DNA of 41,576 nt from an uncultured Pirellulaceae bacterium. GTDB lineage: Bacteria; Planctomycetota; Planctomycetia; Pirellulales; Pirellulaceae. Below, piece by piece: positions 1 through 8,675 of the stretch. The notes under the pieces are model-generated. The model did no database searches. It had not been told where the DNA came from and saw only the letters and a list, made by a program, of their open reading frames with translations. The stretch is taken from assembly GCA_947258905.1 (NCBI GenBank), contig CAMYKF010000675.1:1-41576 (forward strand), in the 5' to 3' direction. How positions within the stretch are numbered: position 1 is the first letter of the stretch; every line of letters begins with the position of its first letter. A program made the translations under genes and the position numbers.

Positions 1-34
1 CAATTGACTACGTGCAAGCGCGGTCAACTCGTTT

Positions 35-3000
35 ATGGAAAATTCGCCCAAAGTCGATCTTTCGATTGTCGCCCGCAATCTCGAACTCCCCGAACATCAG
101 GTTCGCATTGCCGTCGAGTTGCTGGATGACGGCAACACGATTCCGTTTATCGCGCGTTATCGAAAAGACGAAACGGGCGGGCTCGCGGAACGTCCTTTGC
201 GCAACATCCATCAGGAAGTTGCCCGTCTGAATGCGCTGGCCGAGCGCAAGGCGACGATCCTCAAGTCGCTGGAAAACCAGGACAAACTGACCGGAGACTT
301 GCGGTCCCGTATCGAACAGGCAACCCAGTCACGCGCGCTGGAAGACCTGTATTTGCCCTACAAGCCCCGGAAGCAGACAGCTGCTGCCCTGGCTCGGCAA
401 CAAGGACTGGATCCGCTGGCCCGGGACATCCTCGAAGGCCGTGAGCCAGATGTCGACCTGGCGTCAAGAGCCACCGACTTTGTACGAGTCGACAAGGGAC
501 TGAACTCGGTCGATGAAGTCATCGAAGGCGTCAGGCACATACTTGCAGAAAAATTTGCCGAGCATGTTCAGCTAAGAAAACAAATCCGCAAGATCTATCG
601 CGAGTCCGCCAAGCTGGCAACGAAAGTCGCTGATCAGCAGCTGGAAGCGGACGGCAAACAACCGCCTGAGGCGAAACAGCAGCAAGCGAGAGCTGCCGGC
701 CAGCCGGATGTGGCGACAGAAACAGCCAATCCGGAATCCGCCGACCCGCCAACACCGAACAGCCAATCCGGAATCCGCCGACCCGCCAACACCGAAGGTT
801 CCGGCATCTGCCGAAACGCAGAACGCGGCCCCCGCCGAAACTCCGCAGCCGGATGTGGCAACAGAAACAGCCAATCCGGAATCCGCCGACCCGCCAACAC
901 CGAAAGATCCGGCATCTGCCGAAACGCAGAACGCGGCCCCCGCCGAGACTCCGCAGCCGGATGTGGCAACGGAAACAGCCAATCCGGAATCCGCCGACCC
1001 GCCGACTCCGAAAGATCCGGCATCTGCCGAAATGCAGAACGCGGCCCCCGCCGAAACTCCGCAGCCGGATACATCCAGCGAACCACTTGCCGCTGCCTCG
1101 CAGCCAGCGACCGAGACCACGCAACCCACCGAGACCACGCAACCCATTAGCGCAGCCGGAAAAGACGACACAACGATCGCGGGTCAGGCCGAGCAGACGG
1201 CCACTGCCACGGCAATCGAATCGCCATCAACCACCGAGCCAGTGGCAGCACCATCCCGCCGCAAAAAGAAAAAAAAGAAGAAAGCCAAACCCGATCCCTT
1301 CGCGGAATTCCGCGACTTCTCGGAAACTGTGCAGAAATTGCCACCGCACCGCATCCTTGCCATTAATCGCGGGGAACGTGCGGGACGGATCGAGGTCAGG
1401 TTTCAGGCCGACGCAGATCGAATTCGCGAAGCATCGCGGAAGGCACTGATTCCCGAAAATCACCCCTTCACCGAGTTCCTGAACACCGCAGTCGAACAAT
1501 CGCTGAACGAGTTGATTCTGCCGAGCATCGAACGGGAAATCCGTCGCGATCTGACGGAACGTTCGGAAACACACGCCGTCAATGTGTTTGCCCGCAACCT
1601 GCGGCACCTGTTTCTGCAACCACCCGTCTCGGGCCATCGCATTCTGGGAGTCGATCCGGGATATCGTTCGGGCTGCAAGGCCGCCGCCATTGACGAAACC
1701 GGGCAGCCGCTCGGCCACGGTGTGTTTTCCATCGTGGGCAACGAAGAACGCATCAATCACAACAAACAACGCCTGGTCGATCTGGTCAACAAATTCGAGC
1801 CCGAATTGATTGCCATTGGAAACGGCAATGGTTGCCGCGCCGTCGAGCAATTTGTTTCGCAGGTCATCAACAACGAACTGGCCAATCGCAATCTGCAGTA
1901 CACAATCGTGAATCAGGCCGGCACCAGTGCCTACTCGACCGGCGAAACCGCGCGCGAGGAATTACCCGATCACGATCCGGTCATTCGCAGTGCTATCTCC
2001 ATCGCCCGACGGTTGCAGGATCCGCTCTCGGAACTCGTTAAAGTCAACCCGGCCAATATCGGCGTGGGCATGTACCAGCATGACATCAAGGCCCAGCACC
2101 TGGCGGACGCGCTGGATGCCGAAGTCGCATCCTGCGTCAACCTGGTCGGTGTGAATGCCAACACCGCTGGAGTTTCACTGCTCAAATACGTTTCCGGTCT
2201 GGGCCAGACGGCAGCCGCCAATCTGGTCGAATCTCGCAAAGCCAACGGGCCGTTCAGTTCGCGCGAAGATTTGAAAAAGGTTTCCGGATTTGGCGATGTA
2301 ACGTTCGTGCAAGCTGCCGGATTTCTGCGAATCGGTGACAGCGCCAACCAACTGGATCGGACGGCAATACACCCCGAAAGTTACGAGATTGCTGAGAAGA
2401 TTCTTGCCTCGCTGCAATGCAAGATCGAGGAACTGGAACTTCCCAAACAGGATTATTTGCGTCGTACCCAGGCGGCGCCCCCTGCGACCAGCGACGCCGG
2501 TCAGTCGACGGCGACGCCGGAAGGGCCGGCAACCACGCAGGAAGTAGCGACCCCAACGGATCCGGCCAGCGAGACGAGCCTCGAAAAAACGGAGGCCTCG
2601 CCAGCGGAATCCGCACCCAAACCACCTGCCACCGAACCGTCACCGGGCGAGTTTGCCGCGAAAAAGAAACGCCGCAACGAATTGGTGCACAAAATCAAGG
2701 CGCTGGATGCGGCCAAACTGGCTCGCGAAATGAATGTCGGTGAAATGAAAATTCGCGACATCCTGCGATCCATCCGCAACCCGCTGCAGGATCCGCGTGA
2801 CGAATCTCCCGCGCCCGTATTTCGCAAGGGAATTCTCAAACTCGAAGACCTCAAGCCGGGCATGCAATTGCGCGGGCAAATCGTCAATGTGGTTGACTTT
2901 GGCGTGTTCCTCAACGTAGGCATCGGTGAAAGCTGCCTGGTTCACATCAGCCGCCTGTCCAATCGCTACGTGCGTGATCCTCACTGGTTTTTTGCCGTGG

Positions 3001-3350
3001 GTGACGTGTTGAATGTGTGGGTGCAGGAAGTCGACAAGGAAAAACGGCGGGTGACGCTGACCGCGATTCGACCCGAATCAGCGAGGCGGGAACGACGCAG
3101 ACCTCCGCGAGGCGAAGCGCGGGGGGCGGGCAAGGCTGCGGGTCGCGGACGTGGCCGCGGCGGCGGTCGTAGCGGCAAGCCGCAGGGCAAGGGGAAACCG
3201 CATCACAAACGGACTCGCAAGCCAAAACCGGTCACGCCGATCACTCAGGAAATGGTCGAAGGCAAGAAACCCATGCGATCCTTCTCTGACTTGTTGCAGT
3301 TTCACAAAAAGAAGACTGACGACGAAAAGGACAAGGACAAGGAATCCTGA
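35..3350 (+). CDS. tex: Tex-family S1 RNA-binding transcription accessory protein, frame broken by a 37-bp duplication
   Basis: Tex proteins are cytoplasmic nucleic-acid-binding factors linked to transcription and RNA handling. Reading starts at ATG 35 (no clear Shine-Dalgarno) with a typical Tex N-terminal region (ELPEHQVRIAVELL, DLYLPYKPRK). This frame runs to a stop at 1150, while all later domains lie in another frame that ends at TGA 3348-3350. Removing one copy of the exact 37-bp duplication at 721-794 joins them into about 1092 residues. On that repaired product I see a low-complexity insert (about 205-405) containing the 36-residue repeats and a lysine run, a YqgF-like RNase H fold (GHRILGVDPGYRSG, about 520), helix-hairpin-helix (about 708-765), a second Pro/Ala/Thr-rich insert, an S1 domain (about 926-1000) and an RG/K-rich tail. 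E. coli Tex is about 770 residues, so the inserts explain the length. Whether the frameshift is biological or a sequence error cannot be decided here. Confidence 0.88.
704..1064 (+). repeat. 108-bp in-frame coding tandem repeat (three units) in tex
   Basis: Units begin at 704, 849 and 957 and each encodes 36 residues starting PDVATETANPESADPPTP. Units two and three are exactly 108 bp apart. Unit one is 145 bp because it carries the extra 37-bp copy. A multiple of three preserves the frame, so the 108-bp expansion is neutral to reading and only the 37-bp event is disruptive. The encoded segment is Pro/Ala/Glu/Thr-rich and probably disordered, in a loop between the Tex N-terminal region and the YqgF-like domain. 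Confidence 0.93.
721..794 (+). repeat. Exact 37-bp tandem duplication causing a frameshift
   Basis: Bases 721-757 and 758-794 are identical. 37 is 12 codons plus one base, so the second copy shifts the reading frame. The other 108-bp units nearby contain this segment only once. Deleting either copy restores one continuous Tex frame. Confidence 0.95.
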
Positions 3351-3395
3351 TTCGTCACGCAGCCAATGTCGTGAGACTTTTGATCGCCACCTCGC

Positions 3396-3722
3396 CTAAC
3401 GCCGCCGGCCACCGGTTTTCCCCGCCGGCCCTTTTCCCTGTCGTCGCTGGTCCCGCTCCCCGCGTCTAAATTCGCCGGTTGCCACAGGATCTTCCGGTCC
3501 CACCACGACCGTCCAGAACAGGTAGATGGCAATCACCATTGGCAGCAGCGTAAACAAAACGCTCAAAAACAGCCCGACTGTGCGGTTGTGCACATCGACA
3601 CCGGTAATTTCACTCCAGCGAAACAGGACGGTCCACAAATTAGCGCCTGCCCAGACGGTTAGCGCCGCGGCCAGAGCCATCCGCGGCCATGGATTCTGAA
3701 AATTTCGGCTGGTTTGATTCAT
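3396..3722 (-). CDS. Small two-helix membrane protein, unknown function
   Basis: This encodes about 108 residues. I chose ATG 3722 (MNQTSRNFQN); a TTG at 3758 would add 12 residues. Two hydrophobic segments are visible, MALAAALTVWAGANLWTVLF and a second around LFLSVLFTLLPMVIAIYLFW, followed by a basic Arg/Gly-rich tail (RRGERDQRRQGKGPAGK) that is probably cytoplasmic. It converges on tex with only about 45 bp between the stops. I do not recognise a family. No good Shine-Dalgarno site is visible at either start. The codon pattern and two clean helices suggest a real gene, but the evidence is limited. Confidence 0.6.
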   Translation of the reverse strand: MNQTSRNFQNPWPRMALAAALTVWAGANLWTVLFRWSEITGVDVHNRTVGLFLSVLFTLLPMVIAIYLFWTVVVGPEDPVATGEFRRGERDQRRQGKGPAGKTGGRRR

Positions 3723-3827
3723 GATAGCGTGGGCAGGGGAATGCGGTTCAACACTCAATCTTTATATCGCGGATGACGGGAAATGTCGATGCAAATCGTT
3801 CACCACCCGTGTCATCTCCGCTCGCCA

Positions 3828-3855
3828 TTCACGTCAAACGAAGCCGGTATATAAT
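3828..3855 (+). promoter_or_regulatory. Candidate sigma-70-type promoter for hpd
   Basis: A perfect -10 box TATAAT lies at 3850-3855, with TTCACG (four of six -35 matches) at 3828-3833 and a 16-bp spacer. It sits about 90 bp before the hpd start, in the only non-coding gap upstream of that gene. Read by eye only. Confidence 0.5.
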
Positions 3856-3945
3856 GTGAGCGACGGCGGATAGGTCATCCACGTCCTGAATCCTGTTTCA
3901 ATCGTCCTTGAGGCGTATACAACACATAAATATATCGGAGTCCTA

Positions 3946-5124
3946 ATGAGTACTGCTTCACCCCAAACGGGCGGCAAGTCCGAGCCGTCAACGGATCCGT
4001 TGCGGCTGGTCGATGTCGACTACGTTGAATTCTATGTTGGCAATGCCAAACAAGCGGCCTACTTTTATGCCCAGTGTTTCGGATTCGAGATCGAGCAGGT
4101 TAACGATCTGACCACCGGCAATCGCGAGACTGCCTCCTACCTGTTGACGCAGGGCAACATCCGTTTCGTGCTGACCACCGGGCTGACACCGGACAGTCCC
4201 ATCCAGAAGGAAGTGCGATTGTACGGAGACGGCATCAAGGACATCGCGTTCACGGTTGACGACGCGGTGGCCGCTTACGAACAGGCACTGAAAAACGGCG
4301 CCGAGAGCGCTTACGAACCATCCGAATCCAGCGACGACAATGGCACGGTCGTGCGGTCGGGTATCAAAACCATGGGTCGGGTAGTGCATTCGTTTGTGTC
4401 CCGCACCGACCAGTACCATCTTGACCACTACAAGAAAAACGGCGGGGCGTTCATGCCCAGCTTTGACTCCATGCAGCATCTGGCCATCAACGAGTACAAC
4501 CGCAACAACCCGGTCGGCCTGTTCTACGTCGATCACTGCGTCGGCAACGTAGAGCTTGGCAAGATGGATCACTGGGTCAAATGGTACGAAGACATCCTCG
4601 GGTTCAAGCTGTTCAAGCACTTTGATGACAAGGATATCTCGACCGAGTATTCGGCGTTGATGAGCAAGGTCATGGACTCGGGTCGGGAACTGATCAAGAT
4701 CCCGATCAACGAACCGGCCGAAGGCAAACATAAAAGCCAGATTGAGGAATACCTGGACTGGCACAACCATACGCCCGGCATCCAGCACCTGGCCTTGCTG
4801 ACCAAGGACGAGATTCACAGCGTCAGCCGTTTGCGGGAACGTGGTGTTGATTTCCTCGACATCCCCGAAACCTATTACGATATCGTGTGGGATCGCGTGG
4901 GTGACATTCGGGAGGACACCGACAAGGTCAAGGACCTGCGCGTGCTGGTCGACCGCGATGACAAGGGCTATCTGCTGCAAATCTTTACCAAGCCGTTGCA
5001 GGATCGTCCGACGCTGTTCTTTGAAATCATCTGCCGGCGTGGCAGCGAGTCATTCGGCAAGGGTAACTTCAAGGCCCTGTTTGAATCGCTGGAACTCGAA
5101 CAGGCCCGCCGCGGCAATCTGTAA
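3946..5124 (+). CDS. hpd: 4-hydroxyphenylpyruvate dioxygenase
   Basis: This Fe(II) enzyme converts 4-hydroxyphenylpyruvate to homogentisate in tyrosine breakdown. The product is 392 residues, normal for the family, with two VOC (glyoxalase-like) modules. The three iron ligands can be placed: His197 in YVDHCVGNVE, His281 in GIQHLALL and Glu360 in LFFEIICRRG. The C-terminal signature continues into FGKGNFKALFE, typical of true HPPD. ATG 3946 is preceded by GGAG at about 3937-3940, with suitable spacing. The gene stands alone: it has its own promoter-like sequence upstream, an intrinsic terminator directly after the stop, and no homogentisate dioxygenase or fumarylacetoacetase next to it in this window. 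HPPD could also supply homogentisate for tocopherol- or plastoquinone-like products or pigment, but nothing nearby supports that. Confidence 0.95.
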   Translation: MSTASPQTGGKSEPSTDPLRLVDVDYVEFYVGNAKQAAYFYAQCFGFEIEQVNDLTTGNRETASYLLTQGNIRFVLTTGLTPDSPIQKEVRLYGDGIKDIAFTVDDAVAAYEQALKNGAESAYEPSESSDDNGTVVRSGIKTMGRVVHSFVSRTDQYHLDHYKKNGGAFMPSFDSMQHLAINEYNRNNPVGLFYVDHCVGNVELGKMDHWVKWYEDILGFKLFKHFDDKDISTEYSALMSKVMDSGRELIKIPINEPAEGKHKSQIEEYLDWHNHTPGIQHLALLTKDEIHSVSRLRERGVDFLDIPETYYDIVWDRVGDIREDTDKVKDLRVLVDRDDKGYLLQIFTKPLQDRPTLFFEIICRRGSESFGKGNFKALFESLELEQARRGNL

Positions 5125-5148
5125 AGAGCCCGCAAGTTGCCATATAGG

Positions 5149-5177
5149 AAACGGGGTCGTGAGACCCCGTTTTTTTT
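5149..5177 (+). terminator. Rho-independent terminator of hpd
   Basis: A perfect 10-bp stem (5149-5158 with 5163-5172, GC-rich core CGGGGTC/GACCCCG) with a 4-nt loop is followed by an uninterrupted T run through 5177. It begins 25 bp after the hpd stop codon. Confidence 0.93.
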
Positions 5178-5201
5178 GTTGTGTCTCCCGATTGTTGCTG
5201 A

Positions 5202-6644
5202 CTAGCGAGGGGCAGGCATTTGAAAGAGCTTGATATTGGCAACCGGAATCTCGATCGTGTGATCACCAATGGAGATGGTCAGTCCGTCATTGTTGCGTTC
5301 TTTCAACGCAAATGCGGCCTCGGTTTCGTCTCCGCTGAGGACATATTCTTCTCCGATGCAAGTGCGGATCAGCCCGGTATCTTCAGCACGCTGTATCGGC
5401 GGTGAAAACCAGATCGACAGCATATTGTTCGTGGCAATCTCATTCACGTCCTTAATGCCATGAAAAGCGAGCATATCGGTCAGGTGTTCCGGGTTGTCCT
5501 CAAGTCTTTTGGCATTGGCCTCAAACTGACCCAGCACTTCAGCACCATCCAAACTGATTTTGGTTGTGCCATCCGCGAAATCGAGGGGCGGCGAATTGAT
5601 GATGATGTCGTACAGCGGACTGACCAAAACCGCCTTGTCACCGGCAAACATCCCTGCCGCAACGTTGGGATACATGGCCACGCGATGGCCGCCCCAGAAT
5701 CCTGCGACTGATTCTGCCGGAATCGTGACTTCTGGCGCAGCCGCGAGCACAAACGACTCGGTCGCGGCCTCGCATCGGAGCACTGAACCGTCGGAGAGCA
5801 TCACCATCGTTCCCTCGACGAGCTCATGAACCTTTTCATCAAGGGCTCCGGGTCCGTGATACCACTTCAAGCCTGGCAAACCCAGTTCTGCCGCATCTGC
5901 GGTATCTTCGGTACCGTCTCCCCTGACCACCAAAAGCTCCGCGACCCCCCGTCGCTCCGGGTCGGCTACCAGTTCGTCAAACACCAGATCGTCGATCGCG
6001 AAATCCCTATTCAACCTGTCTGTCTGCAGGTACTCGTTGGAACGCACCAGCAACCAGGCAATGGGCAAGCTGGAATCAAACCCCATAAAGCTGGTACGAT
6101 CCTGCGTGGATTGAGTCACCGCGATGCGATGGCCTGAGGAATTGTACGCCTCCACGATGGTGTGCTCGGGGATCACGATTTCGGTAAACAGGCCGGCCTG
6201 CCGGACCGTCGCGCCGGAACCGGAATTGCCGGGAACGCAAAAATCAATCCGCATGATTCCCTGATAACTAATCTTCTTTCCGCCACGATCTGTATCGATG
6301 TAGAAGTTGCCCAGTGATCGTTGTCGGCTGATGCTTTTCTTGAAACGGAATCCGCATACAATGACATGCCCTTCCGGTTCCACGCAGCGAAATCGCGCTC
6401 CCGCATAGGCAAACATGGTGTCCACGTCCGTGTCGCGATCACCCCTCTTGGGCAACTCACCCAGCGCGTCCTTCTCAAATCCGATTTGCGCAAACCCCGG
6501 CCGGATCGTTCCGTCATCAAAAAAGTAGTCAGCGTCGGTGATCAGCCGGACCGGTGGATCCGTCTGCGCAACACCAACCTGACAAATCGCCATCAGCCAA
6601 CCGGCGCAACATATCAGCAAACCGTTTTGAATCGTGCCCTTCAT
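5202..6644 (-). CDS. Secreted protein of unknown function
   Basis: This encodes about 480 residues. The start is ATG 6644, because a GGAGG Shine-Dalgarno lies 7 nt upstream (6651-6655); the in-frame ATG at 6659 would place that site inside the coding sequence. The N-terminus is a Sec signal peptide (hydrophobic core LLICCAGWLMAICQVGVAQ), so the mature protein is exported. Beyond it the sequence looks like beta-rich extracellular modules (FRCVEPEGHVIVCGFRFKK, then FAIDDLVFDELVADPERRG), followed by a region repeatedly mentioning short acidic strands and ending in LFQMPAPR. I see no catalytic motif and no anchor. I do not recognise a family; a planctomycete-specific surface or periplasmic protein is the safest description. 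It ends 24 bp from the hpd terminator, in convergent orientation. Confidence 0.82.
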   Translation of the reverse strand: MKGTIQNGLLICCAGWLMAICQVGVAQTDPPVRLITDADYFFDDGTIRPGFAQIGFEKDALGELPKRGDRDTDVDTMFAYAGARFRCVEPEGHVIVCGFRFKKSISRQRSLGNFYIDTDRGGKKISYQGIMRIDFCVPGNSGSGATVRQAGLFTEIVIPEHTIVEAYNSSGHRIAVTQSTQDRTSFMGFDSSLPIAWLLVRSNEYLQTDRLNRDFAIDDLVFDELVADPERRGVAELLVVRGDGTEDTADAAELGLPGLKWYHGPGALDEKVHELVEGTMVMLSDGSVLRCEAATESFVLAAAPEVTIPAESVAGFWGGHRVAMYPNVAAGMFAGDKAVLVSPLYDIIINSPPLDFADGTTKISLDGAEVLGQFEANAKRLEDNPEHLTDMLAFHGIKDVNEIATNNMLSIWFSPPIQRAEDTGLIRTCIGEEYVLSGDETEAAFALKERNNDGLTISIGDHTIEIPVANIKLFQMPAPR

Positions 6645-6650
6645 TTTGTT

Positions 6651-6655
6651 CCTCC
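6651..6655 (-). promoter_or_regulatory. Strong ribosome binding site that decides the start at 6644
   Basis: GGAGG on the minus strand ends 6 nt before ATG 6644. It is one of the few consensus Shine-Dalgarno sites in this window and rules out the in-frame ATG at 6659. Confidence 0.8.
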
Positions 6656-6765
6656 GCATAAACCTGGTGAATCAGGATGACAACGCAAATATATCAGTCA
6701 GTTTGTTGCTGTGCGAAGAAAGTGCGGTGCCAGCGCGATGGGGAACGAGGTGCCGGCCGCCAGAA

Positions 6766-7155
6766 TCAGTCGTTGTGCAGATCCTCGACGCCGTATTTTC
6801 CGCGAAACACGGCCGCGGGATACTTTGCCTGGTTCTTGATCATTTTGGCCTGTAGCGAGGCCGACAGATCAATCTGCAATTCGTTGGCCAGTCCCAGCAA
6901 ATAGCAAAGGACATCCGACATTTCTTCGGCCACTTCCTGCAGCTTCTCCCCGTCGTTGACCACGTCGCGCGAAGCCTGCATGGAAATCCACTGAAAGTGT
7001 TCCATCAATTCGGCCGCCTCAATCGCCATTGCCATGCTGAGATTCTTGGGCGAGTGGAATTGTCGCCAGTCACGCTGGTCCACAAATTCAGCCACCAGTT
7101 GCTTGAGTTCGGCGACAGTAACGTCGTGATCTGTGGAATCGGGCGACTTGTTCAT
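6766..7155 (-). CDS. MazG-like nucleotide pyrophosphohydrolase (dCTPase/RS21-C6 type)
   Basis: Small all-alpha NTP pyrophosphohydrolases hydrolyse (d)NTPs to the monophosphate and pyrophosphate and act as cytoplasmic housecleaning enzymes. The 129-residue product carries the family's metal-binding acidic helices: AIEAAELMEHFQW followed by EEMSDVLCYLLGLANELQ, the E-x2-E and E-x2-D pattern of the MazG/DCTPP fold. The C-terminal KYP...RGKYG segment is also typical of the dCTP-pyrophosphatase branch. Length matches the family. It is a single minus-strand gene with no close operon partner; the next minus-strand gene upstream is more than 250 bp away across hairpin repeats. The exact nucleotide preference cannot be read from the sequence. 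Confidence 0.88.
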   Translation of the reverse strand: MNKSPDSTDHDVTVAELKQLVAEFVDQRDWRQFHSPKNLSMAMAIEAAELMEHFQWISMQASRDVVNDGEKLQEVAEEMSDVLCYLLGLANELQIDLSASLQAKMIKNQAKYPAAVFRGKYGVEDLHND

Positions 7156-7224
7156 GGCGAAGATTCAATGAGTGGGGTCAGCAAACTTCGAGTGCTGCAA
7201 TTGTCACCGGGAATCCCGTTCCAA

Positions 7225-7290
7225 CAATAGCCCGACGCGCCAGTGAGGGATTAACCGGCAGAAGATCCCTCGCTGCGCTTCGGGCTATTG
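7225..7290. repeat. Long imperfect hairpin repeat between mazG-like and sucB
   Basis: Bases 7225-7251 are nearly the reverse complement of 7265-7290 (caatagcccga...gagggat arms, with a few mismatches and one extra base) around a loop of about 13 nt. The sharp boundaries and position between two genes suggest a dispersed intergenic repeat; I recall similar elements in planctomycete genomes but cannot check copy number here. Confidence 0.75.
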
Positions 7291-7326
7291 AGCCGCATCA
7301 ACTGCAGGGCATTTCAAAACGGCAGG

Positions 7327-7350
7327 CGAGTCCCGGCGCGCCGGGACTCG
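7327..7350. repeat. Perfect 24-bp GC-rich palindrome
   Basis: The 12-bp half-site CGAGTCCCGGCG is followed directly by its exact reverse complement, with no spacer. It lies about 70 bp beyond the 3' end of sucB. With no spacer it can form a cruciform but not an efficient RNA hairpin; it could also be a binding site for a dimeric protein. Confidence 0.8.
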
Positions 7351-7366
7351 TGTTGACCTGTCTTTT

Positions 7367-7387
7367 CCCGGTTTCGGAGAGACCGGG
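7367..7387. repeat. Short hairpin downstream of sucB
   Basis: A 9-bp stem (7367-7375 with 7379-7387, one G-U pair on one strand) with a 3-nt loop gives CCCGGTTTC/GAGACCGGG. On the minus strand, the direction of sucB, it is followed by AAAAGA rather than a T run, so it is at best a weak transcript-end structure. Confidence 0.5.
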
Positions 7388-7418
7388 CTACCGTAAGAGA
7401 CTGGTTTTGAAACGACTT

Positions 7419-8675
7419 CTAGACTTCCAGGAACAATCGGGCCGGTTCTTCCAGCACTTCCTTGATGGTCTTGAGAAACTGCACCGCTTCCCGGCCATCC
7501 ACGATTCGATGGTCGTAGGTCAATGCCACATACATCATGGGCCGGATTACGACCTGGTCATCGACTGCCACCGGCCGTTTTTGAATCGCGTGCAGTCCCA
7601 GTATGCCGCTTTGCGGCGGGTTCACAATCGGCGTCGACAACAGCGAGCCATAGACACCGCCGTTGCTGATGGTAAACGTGCCGCCTTCGAGGTCTTCGGG
7701 CGTGAGTTTGTTGTCCTGAGCCAGTGCTGCAAAGTGGCCAATCGACCGTTCGATCGTGGCGAAACTCATCCGCTCGACGCTGCGCAACACCGGCACGACC
7801 AGGCCCTTGCCCCCGCCGATGGCGATGCCAATGTCACAGTAATTGCGATAGATCACATTATTGCCGTCGACTTCCGAGTTGATTGCGGGATAGCGTTTCA
7901 GGGCCTCCACCGCTGCCTTGGCAAAAAACGACATGAACCCCAGCTTCACACCGTGCTTCTCCAGAAACGGCTCCTTGTACTTGCTACGCAGCTGCATCAC
8001 CGGCTGCATATCGATTTCGTTGAAGGTGGTCAGCAACGCCGCCGTCTGCTGGGCCTCGACCAGGCGATTGGCGATGGTGCGACGAATCATGCTCATCGGT
8101 TTGACATCTTCGGTGCGCTCCATCGAATCCAGCAGACTGTTGAATTCCTCGATGTCCGGTGCGATGGCAAGCGGTGCTGGAGCTGGTGGCGGAGGGGCGG
8201 CCGGTTGAACGGGTGCAGCTGCAGCGCCGCCTCCGTTTTGCGCACGCTCGACGTGCCGCAATACATCTTCCTTCATCAATCGCCCGCCCGGTCCGGTCGC
8301 CGGCACCTGGTCTGCCGTCAAATTGTTCTCGTGCAATAGCCGCTCGGCTGCCGGCATCACTGAAGTCGCAGTCCCGCCGCCAGCGGCAGCCACGTGAACC
8401 GGAGCCTCTGCAGCCGCCGCCGGTGCCGCGGCGGGCCGTTCGGCCGGCTCCATTTTCGCAATCACGTCGCCGACCGCTACAAAAGCGCCATCGGCATGGA
8501 GTAATTCGGTAATGATCCCCGATTCGGGCGAGGGCAGGGCCTGGGACGCCTTTTCCGATTCCAGTTCCACCAGGTCTTCGTCCTTGCCCACAAACTCGCC
8601 GACCTGTTTCAGCCACTGCGAGATCTGGACTTCCTGAATGGACTCACCGAATTCGGGTACTTTGACTTCGATCAT
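7419..8675 (-). CDS. sucB: Dihydrolipoyllysine succinyltransferase, E2 of 2-oxoglutarate dehydrogenase
   Basis: E2 transfers the succinyl group from E1 to CoA through a swinging lipoyl-lysine in the TCA-cycle 2-oxoglutarate dehydrogenase complex. The 418-residue product has, in order, a lipoyl domain (about 1-77, with modified Lys42 in VELESEKASQ), an Ala/Pro linker, the E3-binding domain (MPAAERLLHENNLTADQVPA, with TGPGGRLMKEDV), a second Ala/Pro-rich linker and the catalytic acyltransferase core ending TYDHRIVDGREA, with catalytic His389 and Asp393. The overall make-up fits the succinyl rather than the acetyl branch. The start is ATG 8675 without a convincing Shine-Dalgarno. No E1 (sucA) or E3 gene is adjacent, so the complex is encoded at separate loci in this organism. 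Confidence 0.93.
   Translation of the reverse strand: MIEVKVPEFGESIQEVQISQWLKQVGEFVGKDEDLVELESEKASQALPSPESGIITELLHADGAFVAVGDVIAKMEPAERPAAAPAAAAEAPVHVAAAGGGTATSVMPAAERLLHENNLTADQVPATGPGGRLMKEDVLRHVERAQNGGGAAAAPVQPAAPPPPAPAPLAIAPDIEEFNSLLDSMERTEDVKPMSMIRRTIANRLVEAQQTAALLTTFNEIDMQPVMQLRSKYKEPFLEKHGVKLGFMSFFAKAAVEALKRYPAINSEVDGNNVIYRNYCDIGIAIGGGKGLVVPVLRSVERMSFATIERSIGHFAALAQDNKLTPEDLEGGTFTISNGGVYGSLLSTPIVNPPQSGILGLHAIQKRPVAVDDQVVIRPMMYVALTYDHRIVDGREAVQFLKTIKEVLEEPARLFLEV

Noticed and set aside
704..1064. CRISPR-like or intergenic repeat array
   Set aside because: The 108-bp units are contiguous, without spacers, and translate into a coherent coding repeat.
3988..4980. 330-codon minus-strand frame opposite hpd
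   Set aside because: Antisense of a well-supported HPPD gene with all three iron ligands; no promoter or ribosome site.
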